A stretch of DNA of 64,000 nt from Astrothelium macrocarpum (GCA_021030915.1 JAGEMR010000007.1:496001-560000), one strand, 5' to 3'; positions 45,510 to 58,366 are shown, counted from the stretch's first letter. Notes: a model not told the origin generated them from the sequence alone. Translations and numbers: made by a program.

Positions 45510-45996
45510 GGCGGAAGATGTCAGGGGACTTCAGAGGGAGCCAGGAGAGACGAACAGACGGAATGCAGTGGGATAGAGAGGAGAGCGATAGATGGTGTGG
45601 ATTGCATGTTTTTAGTATGACAAAAGCGGCTCTGCGGCTGAACTTCGGCACTTTGCTCGGATCAGGGTTCAAGGGTCCATTAGGTTTGGATGGTTCCGCG
45701 TTCGGGCCGACACTCGATATGAGCGATGAGGGACCTACCTGAGCTACGTACTCAGCACCACGCATCTGCCTGACGCCTCACTATTCCACCTGACATAATT
45801 TTACTCTGGAAACCTCACAACCAAGAAGCATTCCATCGCGTCACTTCCTGGTCGCGTCGTCATCGTTTCCTAGACCTTACCGCTTCCGAACCTCTGCTTT
45901 GTTTATCAGCCTCCAAATGAAGCTATAGCTAAACGGGAAGACATCTTCTTTGTCTTTGTCTTTGCCTAGAGCATTCTTCTTGCAGCCTCCAGCTCG
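45510..45996. promoter_or_regulatory. Divergent promoter region of the Zim17 and cullin-3 genes
   Basis: There are 487 bases between two start codons on opposite strands. A minus-strand frame upstream of the Zim17 ATG (45510-45765) is open but continues in another frame and looks spurious. No TATA box is evident. Confidence 0.4.
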
Positions 45997-48726
45997 ATGA
46001 TGCTGACGAGGGGACGGGGGAAAATTAGAGCTCCGCGACGCGTATGATGCTTCCTCCAGCAATCAGCTGCATCTCCTTCACGCAAAGCTAACATCATGCT
46101 TTCCATATTACAGGGTCTCAATGGGGACGAGCTCGATTTTGAAGCTACTTGGGCCATTTTGGCCGCTTCATTCAGAGAAATCCACACCAAGAACGCCTCC
46201 AAGCTATCTTTCGAAGAACTTTATCGCGCTGCTTACAAGATCGTTCTCCGCAAGCGAGGTGAAAGTCTTTATGACAAGGTCAGGGACTTTGAGCAAGTAT
46301 GGCTCAGTAATGAGGTACGACAACGACTGGAGACACTTCTATCATCGAACCTCTTTCCGCGCCAGGATGGTGAAGTGGGAGGTAGCACTGCAAGCGAGCG
46401 GAGATTTGCTGGCGAGAAATTTTTAAAGGGCCTGAAAGAGGCATGGGTGGACCAGCAAACATGCATGAGCATGCTGACAGACGTGCTCATGTACATGGTG
46501 AGTCTGAGCGACATTTGGAGCAAGCTTGACTAAACATCCAAACAAGGACCGTGTCTATTGCGTTGACCAGCGTCAACCATCCATCTACTCCTCCGTTATG
46601 ATGCTTTTCCGTGATTCCGTCCTTCGATCGCGATTAGATCCTAATGACGAATCGATGAACATGCTCTCAATTCTAAATCGAGTCATCCTGGATCAAATAC
46701 AAATGGATCGTGCGGGACATATGATCGACAAACACCTCATCAAATCTTGCGTTTACATGCTGGAAGCCCTGTACGATACCCCGGCTGAGAATGAGGATGA
46801 AAAGCTCTACGTCACATCATTCGAGCTCGACTTTCTACAAGCAAGTCGGGACTTTTACCAAAAGGAGGGCGAGAAACTACTCCGAGAGTCAGATGCCGGA
46901 ACATATTGTGAACATGTGCGAAAGCGAATCACTGAAGAGCAAGATCGTTGTCGCTCGACATTATCAGAGAGCACCCAGCCCAAAATTGAAATTGTTGTGC
47001 TGGACGAACTCGTCAACCACAAGATCAAAGAAGTCATTGATATGGAGAGTGGGGTCAAATTCATGATCGATAACGATCGAATAGAAGAGCTGGGTCTTGT
47101 GTTTGATCTGAATCAACGTGTGGACGATCACAAGACTGAGCTCTCTCGCGCAATTCAAAAGCGCATGATCGAGATGGGCAGTGACGTTAACAATGCGGCA
47201 ATTGCAGCATCTCAGGCACCATCTTCAAAGGACATGGAGACCAGGGATGAAACCAAAGACGAAACTGGCGGAGAAAAGACCAAGCCCAGTGCAGATCGCA
47301 TGGTCAATCAACAAACCGTAGCAGCGCTCAAGTGGGTGGAAGATGTGCTTATACTCAAGGACAAGTTTGACAGGATACACCGCGATTCCTTTAACTTGGA
47401 TCAGACACTGCAAACAGCCATTACGCGATCTAGCTCGGAATTCATCAATTCATTCCCACGTTCTTCCGAGTACATTTCACTTTTCATTGACGAAAACATG
47501 AAAAAAGGGTTGAAGGGCAAGACAGAACAAGAAGTCGATGTCGTACTCGACAAAGCCATCACTCTCCTACGATACATCCAGGATAAAGATATGTTTGAGC
47601 GATACTACAAAAAGCATCTTTGCCGCCGACTACTTATGGCAAAGAGTGTCAGCACAGATGTAGAGAAACAAATGATCAGTCGAATGAAGATTGAACTTGG
47701 CAATAACTTCACGATGAAGTTAGAAGCTATGTTCAAAGATATGCAACTCTCCGCAGACCTTACCTCAGGATACAGGCAACATGTTCAACGCCTTGGTGAT
47801 CCGGACCCCAAGAGGATAGATCTTGATATGAAAGTCTTGACCAGTATGACATGGCCATTAGAATCTATGAATAGTGGTTCCACAACAGTCGGCGAGGATC
47901 CTCGGCAGCGATCTCGATGCATTTATCCACCTGCAATCGAGCGCATCAAGAAAGGATTCGAGCAATATTACGCCGACAAACACTCTGGCCGTGTCCTAAC
48001 ATGGCATGCAAACCTCGGCTCCGCAGATCTTCGTGCCACATTTCCCAAAGTTCCCGGTGCAAGAGAAGGAAGCACACTTGGCAGGGAACGTAGACATGAG
48101 ATTAATGTTTCTACGTACGCCATGGTCATTCTTCTACTCTTCAACGACCTCGCGTCTGGTGAGACTCTTACCACCGAGGAAATCCAGGCCAAGACCAACA
48201 TCCCAATGTCTGAGCTATCTCGTAACCTTCAATCCTTGGCCGTGGCGCCGAAGACCCGTATCCTAACGAAAGAGCCCATGAGCAAGGACATTAAACTGAC
48301 AGACAAGTTCGGCTTTAACGAGAATTTCCAGAGTAAATTCTTAAAGCTCAAAGTCGGTGTTGTGTCGCAGGGTAACAAGGTCGAGGGCGATCGCGAACGA
48401 CAGGAGACAGAAAAGAAGAACGACGACAGCCGCGGTTTCAATATTGAGGCGGCTGTTGTACGAATTATGAAGTACGTTCCCAACTTCCTCCTTACGCCTT
48501 CATATCTTATTTAATTCTCATCTTCCTGTGGATACTAATCTGTTTTTACAGACAGCGCAAGGAGCTTGCTCACCAACAACTCCTCACCGAGACGCTCACT
48601 CAGCTCGCCGCACAATTCAAGCCCGACGTCAATATGATTAAGAAGCGTATCGAGTCCCTGATCGAGCGCGAATACCTTGAGCGTATCGACAACGCTGCTA
48701 CGCCATCTTACCGTTACCTTGCATGA
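45997..48726 (+). CDS. Cullin-3, scaffold of BTB-type ubiquitin ligases
   Basis: Four exons, 45997-46041, 46114-46497, 46547-48471 and 48552-48726, encode 842 residues. The first exon gives only 15 residues (MMLTRGRGKIRAPRR), a form typical of cullin-3 N-termini. Then come the cullin repeats (FREIHTKNASKLSFEELYR, residues about 30-350), with an acidic, Lys-rich insertion at about 260-280, and the cullin homology domain (FERYYKKHLCRRLL, EKQMISRMK, DLTSGYRQH). The C-terminal winged-helix/neddylation region follows, with Lys785 in VVRIMKQRKEL as the NEDD8 acceptor, encoded across the last splice junction. The protein ends in YRYLA as in nearly all cullins. It binds BTB adaptor proteins and the RING protein Rbx1. 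The start was chosen because the upstream exon restores the KIRAP motif; the second ATG, one codon later, is equally possible. Confidence 0.9.
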
Positions 48727-49232
48727 TAGGTCATCTCGAGTGCAAAAAAGATTTGTTTCTGCATTGTTGGGGCGTAAGTTCTTGGTGGGGTATGTAAGTT
48801 ACGCTAAGCTATGGCATCGTGATGCATGGAGGCTTCTTTCGGCGTCTTATTTTGCGATTGGGGATCAAGGAGAGTGAGGCTGGTTGGGAGTCTTGAGGCG
48901 TCTAATTTCCTTAGCCGCTGGGATGGGTAGATTGGGCGAGTTTGCACTCTTACCAGCGTGATGGAATGGGCCAGTAAATTCCTGCGATGCTCATCAGCTA
49001 TGAGCTAGATTTCAGCCTGCAGTGAAGGAATGAAATAGATTAACTGGACGTGTAGTCAATAGGAGGAAGCACGTGCCTTAAGTATTGTGGGTCTACTCGT
49101 GATATGCGTTGTCTACGTTTCTCATGTGTTACACAGCAACTGAATCACTACCTTCTCTAAAGGACAACAGGCTGAAATCTTCTCCCCACCACCTCTATAT
49201 CAATCTCAAAAGTACATCGCAGCTCCACCAAG
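48727..49232. other. Intergenic spacer between cullin-3 and the F-box gene
   Basis: About 500 bases without a gene. CACCTCTATAT and CT-rich stretches lie within 50 bases of the next ATG and may belong to the leader. Confidence 0.45.
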
Positions 49233-50549
49233 ATGGCATCAAAATCACGCCTTGAGAAACTCCCTACCGAGATCTTGAGCATGATCTTCCATGCGTTGCC
49301 TAACTTTAAAACCCTTGCCGCTCTCGTGGCAACCAGGCCATTATTTCACAACGTTTTCATTTCACAGCCTTCGAAGATAATTGGGTCAATCATGGCAAAT
49401 GAGGTTTCTCGAGAGCTACTTCCGGAAGCGATTCTAGTTCTACTGATGAAGCGACTGTACCGTCGACACCGTCCACGTCAGGGTGAAGTCGAGCACCTTT
49501 TCAAACGATATCATAGAGATCAATGTAGCCTGCTTTGCCGCAGATGGACCCTTCAAGACGCTGCAGAAGTTGCCAAGACGCACCGTGTGTGCCAGACCCT
49601 CAGTCAGGAGTTCGCCACTGAGGCACTCAAGCAGCCTGAACGCGGAAAGTCATATAAAGAAAAGGCTTCAGAGAGAGAGTTGCTAAGAATTCAACGTGCC
49701 TTTTATCGCTTTGAGTTGCATTGCAATCTCTCCGAAGAGCGTCTTCCGCCCTATGTTGATCGGATGCCCGAAGATCAACTTCAGATGTTTTTGTCAGACT
49801 ACGCACCTTGGGAGAATGAGCAACTGGCTAGTGTCCAAGACTATCTCTCTGAAAGACTTAAGGTTCCATTTAATGAAATGTCTTTCCACGACATTGGATG
49901 GGGCAAGATGTTCCACGAACAACGCGGTGTAAGCCCATGGTCCAACAAGCAGTATGTTTTATCTTTGGGGCTGGGCTTTCTCGTGCCGCTATTCAAGCCA
50001 ACAGCTTACGAGCGGGTTCGGAAGATACTTGATCCTATTCAATACCCCGCTGACTACTACTCTATAAAGGATAGGACGGTGTCCCATAGTCATAGACCCG
50101 TCTCTCCAAAAAGACATGGAGAAAATGGGGATTCCTTGTGGGAGGATGACGACAATGGACCAAAAGAACTGTGGAAGTGGGCCTACATTAACCTAGGGGC
50201 AAACCAATGTTACTACTTCCGTCAGTATCGTAATATTAGGGTGAGAGGGTACTTCTTCTGGGATCGCGAACGACTCAATCGATGGCATGTGCTTTCGACA
50301 AACCCTGGAGATCATGCTTCGGAACCCAACGACAGTCACTTTCCCAGCGGCCGGAATTCCGCTTCAAAGTTCTGGGAGGGTTGCTTCATCAGATGGTCTC
50401 TTTGGCAATTAGGTGGAAGAGGATACTGGGAAGAAGGCAAGACAAGCAGGATCGAATGGGAACGAGGCCCACCTGATGACCTAGCACGGGAAATGCGCGT
50501 GGTGCAACATGATGCAGCGATAAAAGGAGCTTCATACGACCCCTTTTAG
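49233..50549 (+). CDS. F-box protein of unknown target
   Basis: This single-exon gene encodes 438 residues. Residues about 5-45 form an F-box (LEKLPTEILSMIFHALPNFK, then a LAALVATRPLFHNVF helix), which binds Skp1 in SCF ubiquitin ligases. The rest is helical, with many aromatic residues (CEL-like WTLQDAAEVA, RIQRAFYRFELHCNL, YFFWDRERL), and has no WD40, LRR or Kelch repeat. This layout is that of a large group of Pezizomycotina F-box proteins in which the C-terminal part, described as similar over RIQRAFYRFE and LLxxxAPWE, has no assigned function. The substrate cannot be inferred. The start ATG has a good context (AAGATGGC). It is unrelated in function to the neighbouring cullin-3, which uses BTB adaptors. 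Confidence 0.75.
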   Translation: MASKSRLEKLPTEILSMIFHALPNFKTLAALVATRPLFHNVFISQPSKIIGSIMANEVSRELLPEAILVLLMKRLYRRHRPRQGEVEHLFKRYHRDQCSLLCRRWTLQDAAEVAKTHRVCQTLSQEFATEALKQPERGKSYKEKASERELLRIQRAFYRFELHCNLSEERLPPYVDRMPEDQLQMFLSDYAPWENEQLASVQDYLSERLKVPFNEMSFHDIGWGKMFHEQRGVSPWSNKQYVLSLGLGFLVPLFKPTAYERVRKILDPIQYPADYYSIKDRTVSHSHRPVSPKRHGENGDSLWEDDDNGPKELWKWAYINLGANQCYYFRQYRNIRVRGYFFWDRERLNRWHVLSTNPGDHASEPNDSHFPSGRNSASKFWEGCFIRWSLWQLGGRGYWEEGKTSRIEWERGPPDDLAREMRVVQHDAAIKGASYDPF

Positions 50550-51479
50550 ATGGTCGCTTCCTAGCTAAGTTTAGCGACTCATGAGATGGCTCGGTGGTCC
50601 CCGCATGATTAGGTTTGGTGAGAAACAGCGATAAATCTAGCAATACAAAGGGACATGGAGTCCAATAATGGTATCAAACCCACTACTGTATATTATTCAA
50701 TGCGTCACTATGCTTGAAGACTGCAATTTCTCTGCCCCAAACGATAGTCCATATGATAGTCGCTTCTAATGCTGATAAGCAAAACATGCTCTTGGGTCTG
50801 TTCACCATTAACACCACAGAATATTAGAATTGCAGACGGTCACTGGCACAAGCATGGCCACATAGAGCGGGAACTGAGATGAGGACAATGCAGATTATAT
50901 TTGGCAAGTGGAGTATACTAGCTCAAAATGTGACGATCCATGCACACTGAATTTAGGATTTGGAAACGCGTTATTAAACCCACTCAAGTTTGCAATGAAA
51001 CACATGACCTTTGTACATACTAAAGAGGTCCTTGGCAGGATTTCGGCCTGTCGGAATGATGAGCGTCGCTATTCGACCAGTTTTGCAATTTGTGCTGGGT
51101 GACTATTATGCACATGTCGAAGTAACTTCGTTACGCTGCAATGCATGGCTTTTTGCGCTCTCTGATGGGCTGACAGAAAAAATTAAAAAAAGACGAAAAC
51201 AAAAGAAAGGGCCTTTGAATCTAAGAGTCGATCTTTTACCGAAGATCAAATCATTGAGTAAGAAATATTACTGAGGTGTTTGTCCATCTTCACTTAAGGG
51301 TCTCACCGTTGTGTGTTCGGCGAATTAAATCTTAGTGTGACCTCCAGTGCACGTGAGCTTTGTTTACAAATTTCCGAATTCGGCTACTCCGTCACCTCGA
51401 TCCAACTGCAAGCTTCGTGCCTTCGATCGATCACGGACAACGTACGATCCATGAATGATTTCTCTACTCTTCCGTAATC
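50550..51479. other. Intergenic region upstream of BUB1
   Basis: There are 930 bases of fairly A/T-rich sequence. The frames at 50908-51102 and 51011-51274 end in Lys-rich low-complexity sequence and look random. The last 150 bases before 51480 are CT-rich and probably hold the BUB1 promoter. Confidence 0.45.
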
Positions 51480-54400
51480 ATGGCATCTGAAGACTTAATA
51501 TCTTTTGACATTATCGAGGACCATAAGGAAAATATTCAATCTCTTCCGTCCGGCCGCTCAGCAAAAGCTCTTGCAACGACACTTTCTCCACTGGCTTCAC
51601 GACCCACACCACCTCTCTCCGCAACACAAAACCTGAATGATGACGAACGCGTAAAGTTTGAAAAGGAAATAGAAAATATCGATGAGAGCGATGATCCTCT
51701 CGACATCTTTGACCGCTACGTAAAATGGACTCTGGATGCTTACCCATCTGCGCAAGCGACACTCCAGAGTCAGCTCTTACCACTCCTCGAGCGCGCGACG
51801 AAGACGTTTCTAACAAGTGCACATTACAAAAACGACCCACGATACTTGAAGCTCTGGCTAAACTATATCCGCTTCTTCAGTGATGCTCCTCGAGAGACAT
51901 ACGCCTTCCTCGCCCGCCACAACGTCGGCGAGTCGCTCGCGTTATACTATGAGGAGTTTGCGGCATGGCTAGAAGGCGCAGGTCGCTGGGCACAGGCGGA
52001 GGAGGTGTATAGATTAGGACTGGACAAACAGGCTCGACCACATGAGCGCCTGGCACGGAAATTCGCCGAATTTGAAAGGAGAAGGGAAGAACAAGGACAG
52101 ACTGCTAATGAACCTAGTAGTCCGGCACTACCAATCGCAAGAGCAGCTCTGGCAGAGAAAACAGACCCTTTTGCAAGCCATGTAGGGGAGGATGGTGCTG
52201 CAGATCCACAAGCGCGAGACCGTCGCGAAGCAATGGGAGGCCCCAAAAACCCCACAAAACAAAAGCTTGCCGTGTTCTCGGACGCTGATGAACCTGAGCG
52301 CACAAATTCGAGAGACGGGCCGCGTGGGTGGGAGAGTATACAGTCATTAAGCGAGCGGAAGAAGGAAAATTCAATGGAGGCAAGGCCGTGGGCTGGAGAG
52401 ACAATAAAGGGCGGTAAGAGTAACGTCGGAATGCCAAAGATGATGGTCTTCAAGGACCAGGTAAGCTTAATCTTTCTGTGGCGAATATCGCAATTCCCCT
52501 TATTTACGGTCACAGGACTGATTACTGCCGGTTCTGACGCATTTTTGTATTTCAGTCTTCCTATCATCAAATTAAATCTACTTTATCGAACCCACTTCCC
52601 AAATCCCAATGCCTGCCGAATCCAAAAACTGGAAGAATAGATTTTGTTTTTGCGAAACTTGATGCGGTCTATCCGAATCCCAAAGACCCATCCGAAGAGT
52701 ACTGTTTCGAGGAGTTAAGGGCAAAAGACAGGGGATGGCTTGACTTCGCATGGGCCCGTGAAGTACAACCAGTCTGTGATAATGAACCGCAAGTCGAGAT
52801 TAAACCACCATCACACCTACAAGCAGTACCGGCAGATGATCAAAATTTGGTTTTAAAGCCTGCAGAGCACCTTGAAAAGAAATTTCAAAAGACGCTATCA
52901 TTGAACGATGTGGATGAGAATGGCATACCGATTGAGAAAAAAGGTGACCTTGAAAGGCGATTGCGAAGGGAAGAAAAGGCCAACAAGACACGAAAGATCA
53001 AAGTCATGGAAGTGAAGGCAGAGACTCAGACTAGTATGTATGACATACATCGGCTGAACCCTCGATACTGACACTTTGCAGTCCAAACGAATCTTACATC
53101 ACCAACAGGTCGGAAACTGAAAAGGAAGAAATCAGGTGAGAGAACTACCGAACCGACCATGACAATCAATACTAGAGAGGCAATGGACGAAGTTTACGGC
53201 ATTTTCAATGCGCCACTATCTTCGCAAAAAGAAGAAGAAGAGAGCGAAGAAAGTGAGGATGACGATGACTTTACAAGCGCCGAGGAGAGTACTGGCACTG
53301 GCCGCATTTCGGGGACAAATAGCGAGTACGGGGATGAGACGCGTAACGAATTTGGCGAAGAAACTCGAAAAGAAGTCTTAGAGAGCCAACAAAGACAACC
53401 ACGAAATGACACAATATCAGACGCCAAGAGCGAAGCTGAGTGGTCCGAGTTCACCACAAGCAAGCATGTACCCAAAGCCGAAGAGACTAAAGATGATGTG
53501 GATCATACCACTGGTACGAAAAGTGGCAGCTTCGAAGTGTATCAAGATGAAGAGTCACAGACAACAACCTTGGAACAGGAAGCCAAGACTCCGGTCGATG
53601 TTGTTGATAATATGGACTCCGAAAACATAGCCCCAGAAACGAAGTTTGTGCCACTGCCACTGGAGGATTTCGAAGCGCCTACACATCCTTTCCGTAATCC
53701 AGACCAGGTTGCACAGAGCAGACTACCATTCATGACTCCCATTGTCGAAAAGACAGAATCATCTCTCGGATTAGCCACTTCCAAAACGGACAAGGACTAT
53801 TTCAATTCCAAAACCCCAAGCAGACAAGTAACTGTCAAGACTCCAACAATACCAGAGACCGCGAGTGACGACCTCCCAAGCAGCCCATTCCAAGAAGTTT
53901 TGAACGAAGCATTGCCTTCACGCAAGAAACTCGAACCTATTCTAACAGGCTCACGACCCAAAAAATCCAAACCCGTTACCTCACCCAAAAAAAAGCCCTT
54001 GACTGTTCATGCACCATTGAAAACAAATGAAGAGCGAACAAAAGGACCCGTTATCAAAGATCTTCAATGCAATCCTCTTGATGAAACTACACGCACAACA
54101 ATTCTCGAGCAAACCCGGCCACCTCTCCGCACCTTCGAGGGCTTCTATGATCACCAAATGGAAGACTCAGATCGTCTACCAGAAGTTGTCAAATTTGTCA
54201 AGTCTCTGGCCAAAGCCCGCAAGAGTACCAACGTTGACAAGACTACGGCAAGCAGCTCTCTCCCACCAACACTATGCTTCCCTGATATCAAAACAACCTA
54301 TACTGTCAAACGCGAGCTAGGCAAAGGCGCCTTTGCGCCCGTTTACCTCGTCGAAAGTTCCGCAGCCGCTACCAAATCTAGTGACTGTGACAACCCCGAG

Positions 54401-55384
54401 GAGCAGCCAATCCAAAAGACCCAGGACTCCTTTGTCACCACCTTCCGTCGACCTCTCGAAGCTATTAAATCCGAATCCCCACCAACCCCCTGGGAATTCT
54501 ACATCATCCGCACGCTCCACCGACGGCTGGGCCCCCAGGACCGTGCCACCGCCAGCCTCATCAACGCCCACGAACTCCACCTCTACCGCAGCGAATGCTT
54601 CCTCGTCGAATCCTTCCACGACCAAGGCACGCTCCTCGACCTGGTCAACCTCGCCAAAGCCGACGCCGCCAAGGGCACCAACACCGCCACGGCGGCCGCA
54701 GGCGTCGACGAGACCCTCGCCATGTTCTTCGCCGTCGAGCTGCTGCGCACCGTCGAGGCCATGCATCGCCACGCCGTCATCCACGGCGACATCAAGCCGG
54801 ACAACGTGCTCGTGCGCTTCGACGACGCCGTCGCGGCGCGCAACGCGTGGGCGTCGTCGTACGCGCCGTCTGGGAGCGACGGGTGGGCCGCGAAGGGCGT
54901 CACGCTGATTGACTTTGGCCGCGGCATCGACGTGCGCGCGTTTCCGCCCGGCGCGCAGTTTGTGGCCGAGTGGGAGACCGGGCCGACGGATTGTGCGGAG
55001 ATGCGCGAGCTGCGGCCGTGGAACTATCAGGCGGATTACCATGGGTTGGCGGGGTGTTTGTATACGTTGTTGTTTGGGCGGTATATTGAGACGGTGGTGG
55101 AGAAGTCCGCTGCTGGGGGGTTGGGGGCGAAACGGTATAGGATTCGGGAGGGCCTGAAGCGGTATTGGCAGGTGGAGATTTGGGGAGAGTGCTTTGAGTT
55201 GCTGCTGAATTCGGCGGCAATGGCAGAGCGGGAGGAAGGAGGAAGATTGCCAGCTTTGAGGGGTTTGAAGGGGGTGAGGGAGAGAATGGAGGGATGGTTG
55301 GTGGAGAATTGTGAGAGGGGGGTGGGGTTGAAGGGGATGATTCGGAGGATGGAGGGTTCGATTAAAGAGAGCAGACGAAAGTGA
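51480..55384 (+). CDS. BUB1: BUB1 spindle-assembly checkpoint kinase (BUB1/Mad3 family)
   Basis: Three exons, 51480-52460, 52556-53033 and 53082-55384, encode 1253 residues. KEN boxes lie at residues 16-18 and 295-297. Between them is the Mad3/BUB1 TPR region (about 45-190: DPLDIFDRYVKW, YLKLWLNYIRF, EEFAAWLEGAGRW), which binds the kinetochore protein Spc105/KNL1. MEARPWAGETIKG (about 299-311) is the GLEBS-like motif that binds Bub3. A long disordered acidic region follows, with EPTMTINTREAMDEVYGIFN (about 507-526) conserved in the family. The kinase domain (about 893-1230) has a glycine loop (LGKGAFAPVY), Lys949, HGDIKPDNVL (catalytic Asp1056) and DFGRGID (Asp1097). All catalytic residues are present, so this is an active-type BUB1 that may also serve the Mad3 role, as single BUB1/Mad3 genes do in many Pezizomycotina. 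GC content is much higher in the kinase part. Confidence 0.92.
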
Positions 55385-55791
55385 TTCATCTTGAATGTGG
55401 GATGGAATTGAAGTGCTGTCTTTGTTTGATCGACCGAGCTGGTGTTTGGGTAGATGGGGACATCACACTGTTCTTGTTCTATTTCCTTATCCGCCGCTTC
55501 TTCCTTTCTTGCCGTTCCGTAGTCTTTCATGAATTTTTCATTCAATTTGCAGATTCGTGTTTCTTCCTGCATACAACAGAATTATTTACAGCTCGAATCC
55601 CATAATCACAAGCTTATTTCGGCATCTCTCGTGTACGTGCCGTTTCCCTAACCAAAAATCAAAGTAAGTGGTATCTCGAAAATAGTGCATAAAGCACGAA
55701 GCAAGCGCATCTCTGGGCTCACAAGAGAAAAAATCACCACAAAGTTCCATGTAGATTCCCATGCATCTGTGAACGAATACTTTCCTCCTGC
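55385..55791. other. Convergent spacer
   Basis: About 400 bases lie between the stop codons of BUB1 and the Kelch gene. I see no gene and no marked terminator apart from A/T-rich stretches. Confidence 0.4.
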
Positions 55792-58366
55792 TCAATCCCT
55801 ATTAATGACTCGCAAGCTTCGTCTTGGATTCAGTGCTGTTCCCCAGAATGTTGGTTCTCGTCCTCCCAACAAGTCTTCGTTGCTACTATCGCTACCTCGC
55901 CTAATAGCTTCGTACCTCTGCTGTCCGCTGCTTCCAATCGTTCCTGGACCAGTGCCACTGTTCGTAGCAGTCTGACTGCTCGCCGCAAACTTGCTACTTT
56001 GCGGACTGGCATCCCGCTGACTCTTGCTGAGAGGCCCTGGAGGTGGTAACACGAAGCCCTTTTCTGCACGTGGATCTCGGGTTGCTTGTCGCTGAACAGC
56101 GGCAACGTGGTTCTTGTAGAGTTGGAGTTGCTTGCGGTAGAGCCAAGCCACGAATGCAAGATAACAAGCGATGATGAAGAGTACACCAGCAATGACCCCA
56201 GCCACAATGGCGCCGATATTCGGACCAGATTTGCCCGTATCGATGGTTGAACCAGGGCCAGGTAGAGACGTTGCCGTGATGACAGCGCCGGCCGAATTGG
56301 TGGTCGTGTATGTAATAGGTTTTCCAGTTGCAAGCGGACCGGATGTGGCTGACTGTGCTGGAGCGGTGATGGTGGCACCGCCTCCTGGTGAACCACCAAC
56401 GATGCTCACAACTTCCTGGGGAACTTGATATCCGTAAGATCCGATGAGACCTGATGTATTGCTCGTCCCAATTTGGGCAGGCTGTTGGTTGAGTGGATTG
56501 TTTTGGCCAGTTGAGCTCGAGGGGTTAACTTGAGGATTGGAGTTGGCAACGGATCCAGGAGACAAAGCAGTGAATGAATTGGTCCATTTCAGGTTACTCA
56601 TATCGAAAACGTATATGCCGGGGGAGTCACACGTGAGCTCCTGGCCAACGTAACCACCGACAACAATCATTTGGGCATCCCATACGTTGCACGTGTGGCC
56701 AGCTCGAGGTGGTGGCACTGATTGTCCATCGGTATTGACTTGATACCACGTGAAAGAGGGGATTGTCAAGATCCACATGTCACCATACTGAGTTTGATTG
56801 CCTGCCGGCTGGAGGTTTTGCCCACCGTACATGTACATGTTATATGAAGATCCATCGGATGCAGCTGCTACCACAGCGCATGGATTGACTCGGAAGTTAG
56901 GCGATGTGCTCGACGTGGCTTGCTTATACCAAGTTGATGAAGCAATATCGTAAACGTCAATGACATTCATTTGGGTCTATCCAATCATATCAGCGTTTCG
57001 TCGTGGCTTATGCTAATATTGGTATACTCACATAAGTATCAGCGGTACCACCAGCAAGACCTAGGAGAATACCTTCGGCACCAAATCCCGGAACGAAGAC
57101 AAGAATGCCATCTGCTCGTTCTGTAAATCCAGCTTCGTCCTGGTTTCCACCCTGAGTGATATTTCTGTAGACGCCATCACTTCCTGCTGCCGAGCCCCCA
57201 GATAATGACTGTACACCATTATTGGTGAACCCGGGGAAAGTGTATTCCAATAGAGATTTAAGGTAGACCCGACCATTCTCATACGTCCAACCTTCGGTCG
57301 TCCATTGATCTAAATGTCCACCGAAAAACCAGCCTCTGCCAAGCTGAGTAGCTGTCATCCCAGCGCCTTCAGCGGCACATTGAACAGGCTGGCCATCCGG
57401 TGCGGCATTATCGCCAGCAGAAGTTGTTGGGTTACCGTGCTGGATCCAAGAGGATGATGTTACATCATATTCCCACAAAACGCAGGGGCCTGGGCGGTCA
57501 TCGGTATAGTTAGAATACTCACCACCGTACAAATAGAGCGAATCGAAAGAATTCCAGAGGTATGCGTTTGCGACTGCAGGGAGACTGGGTGCTGAGGGAA
57601 GACCCGTCATCGCAGGCGTTGATATTTGCCAGTCTTTTGTCAAGTCCATTGAGAAAAAGTTGTTATCTATATTCCGGATCAGTTTCCAGAAAATTCAGGA
57701 ACGACGTCTGACTCACCCCATTGTCCTGTCTGACCATCTTGCGTTGTGTTTCTACCACCGTAGACGTACAAAGTGCCGTTGACGATGGCGCCTGTATCGA
57801 ATTGAGCAAACTCACGCGAACAAAAGTTAGATTGCGTGCTTACTTTGTTGACTAAATCGTGTGCAAACATCCGTTGGATCACTTTGCCGTTTTTCCAGAT
57901 TTACTTCAGCCAGGACGGGTTCTTCAGTCTTTGGTGCTTCTCGTATCAGGCCGCCTTTCACCCCAAAAGCTACGTGCCCTGTATTTCTCATCAATGGGAG
58001 GTCTTGCAGAAGCGGCAGCGTAAGGGCAAGCAGGAGTGCAAATGCACCAATTCTGTAGATTCTGGATGAAGTCGCCGAGTGCATCACAGCAGATGCTGGA
58101 TCGACAAGAATGGTTGTAGACGTGTCATCGCTTTCATCTTCTACATCATTTGCATCCTCCCATTCGTGTTCTTCGTCTTCATTGAGAATTTCTGTTCTGC
58201 TCCGGAATCGTACTTTTTGCGTTGGGCGAGCCTTTGGTATGGATGCGAATGTTTGGACTGACTCGTCGTCTTCGTCATCAAGAATTTCTCGAAAGACGGA
58301 CCGGCGTCTTGGAATTTCCTCCACAGCTTCCGCAATCGGCTCCATTGGTGGTGTTCCAGTAGTCAT
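55792..58366 (-). CDS. Kelch-repeat membrane protein with two membrane segments
   Basis: Four exons, 58366-57844, 57791-57717, 57666-57032 and 56976-55792, encode 805 residues. The acidic N-terminal part (about 1-105, EILDDEDDESVQT) is followed by a hydrophobic helix (RIGAFALLLALTLPLLQDL, about 108-128). Next comes a Kex2-like site, EKRQSDPTDVC, where mature Kelch surface proteins of this group usually begin. Kelch blades follow: AIVNGTLYVYGGR, LYLYGGEYS, MYMYGGQN and MIVVGGY with Trp-containing strands. They are expected to form a beta-propeller outside the cytoplasm. A Ser/Thr/Gly stalk precedes the second helix (IGAIVAGVIAGVLFIIACYLAFVAWLY split around 630-660) and a cytosolic tail with a Pro-rich end. 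The family is common in ascomycetes and is predicted to act at the plasma membrane or wall; its ligand is unknown. The start at MTTGTPP is the first ATG in frame after the upstream stop. Confidence 0.85.

Noticed and set aside
45010..45765. 251-codon minus-strand frame over the Zim17 gene
   Set aside because: It is a different frame from the DNL zinc finger and has Pro/His/Ser-rich random composition.
54317..55042. 241-codon antisense frame over the BUB1 kinase domain
   Set aside because: It is a shadow caused by high GC3 in the kinase part.
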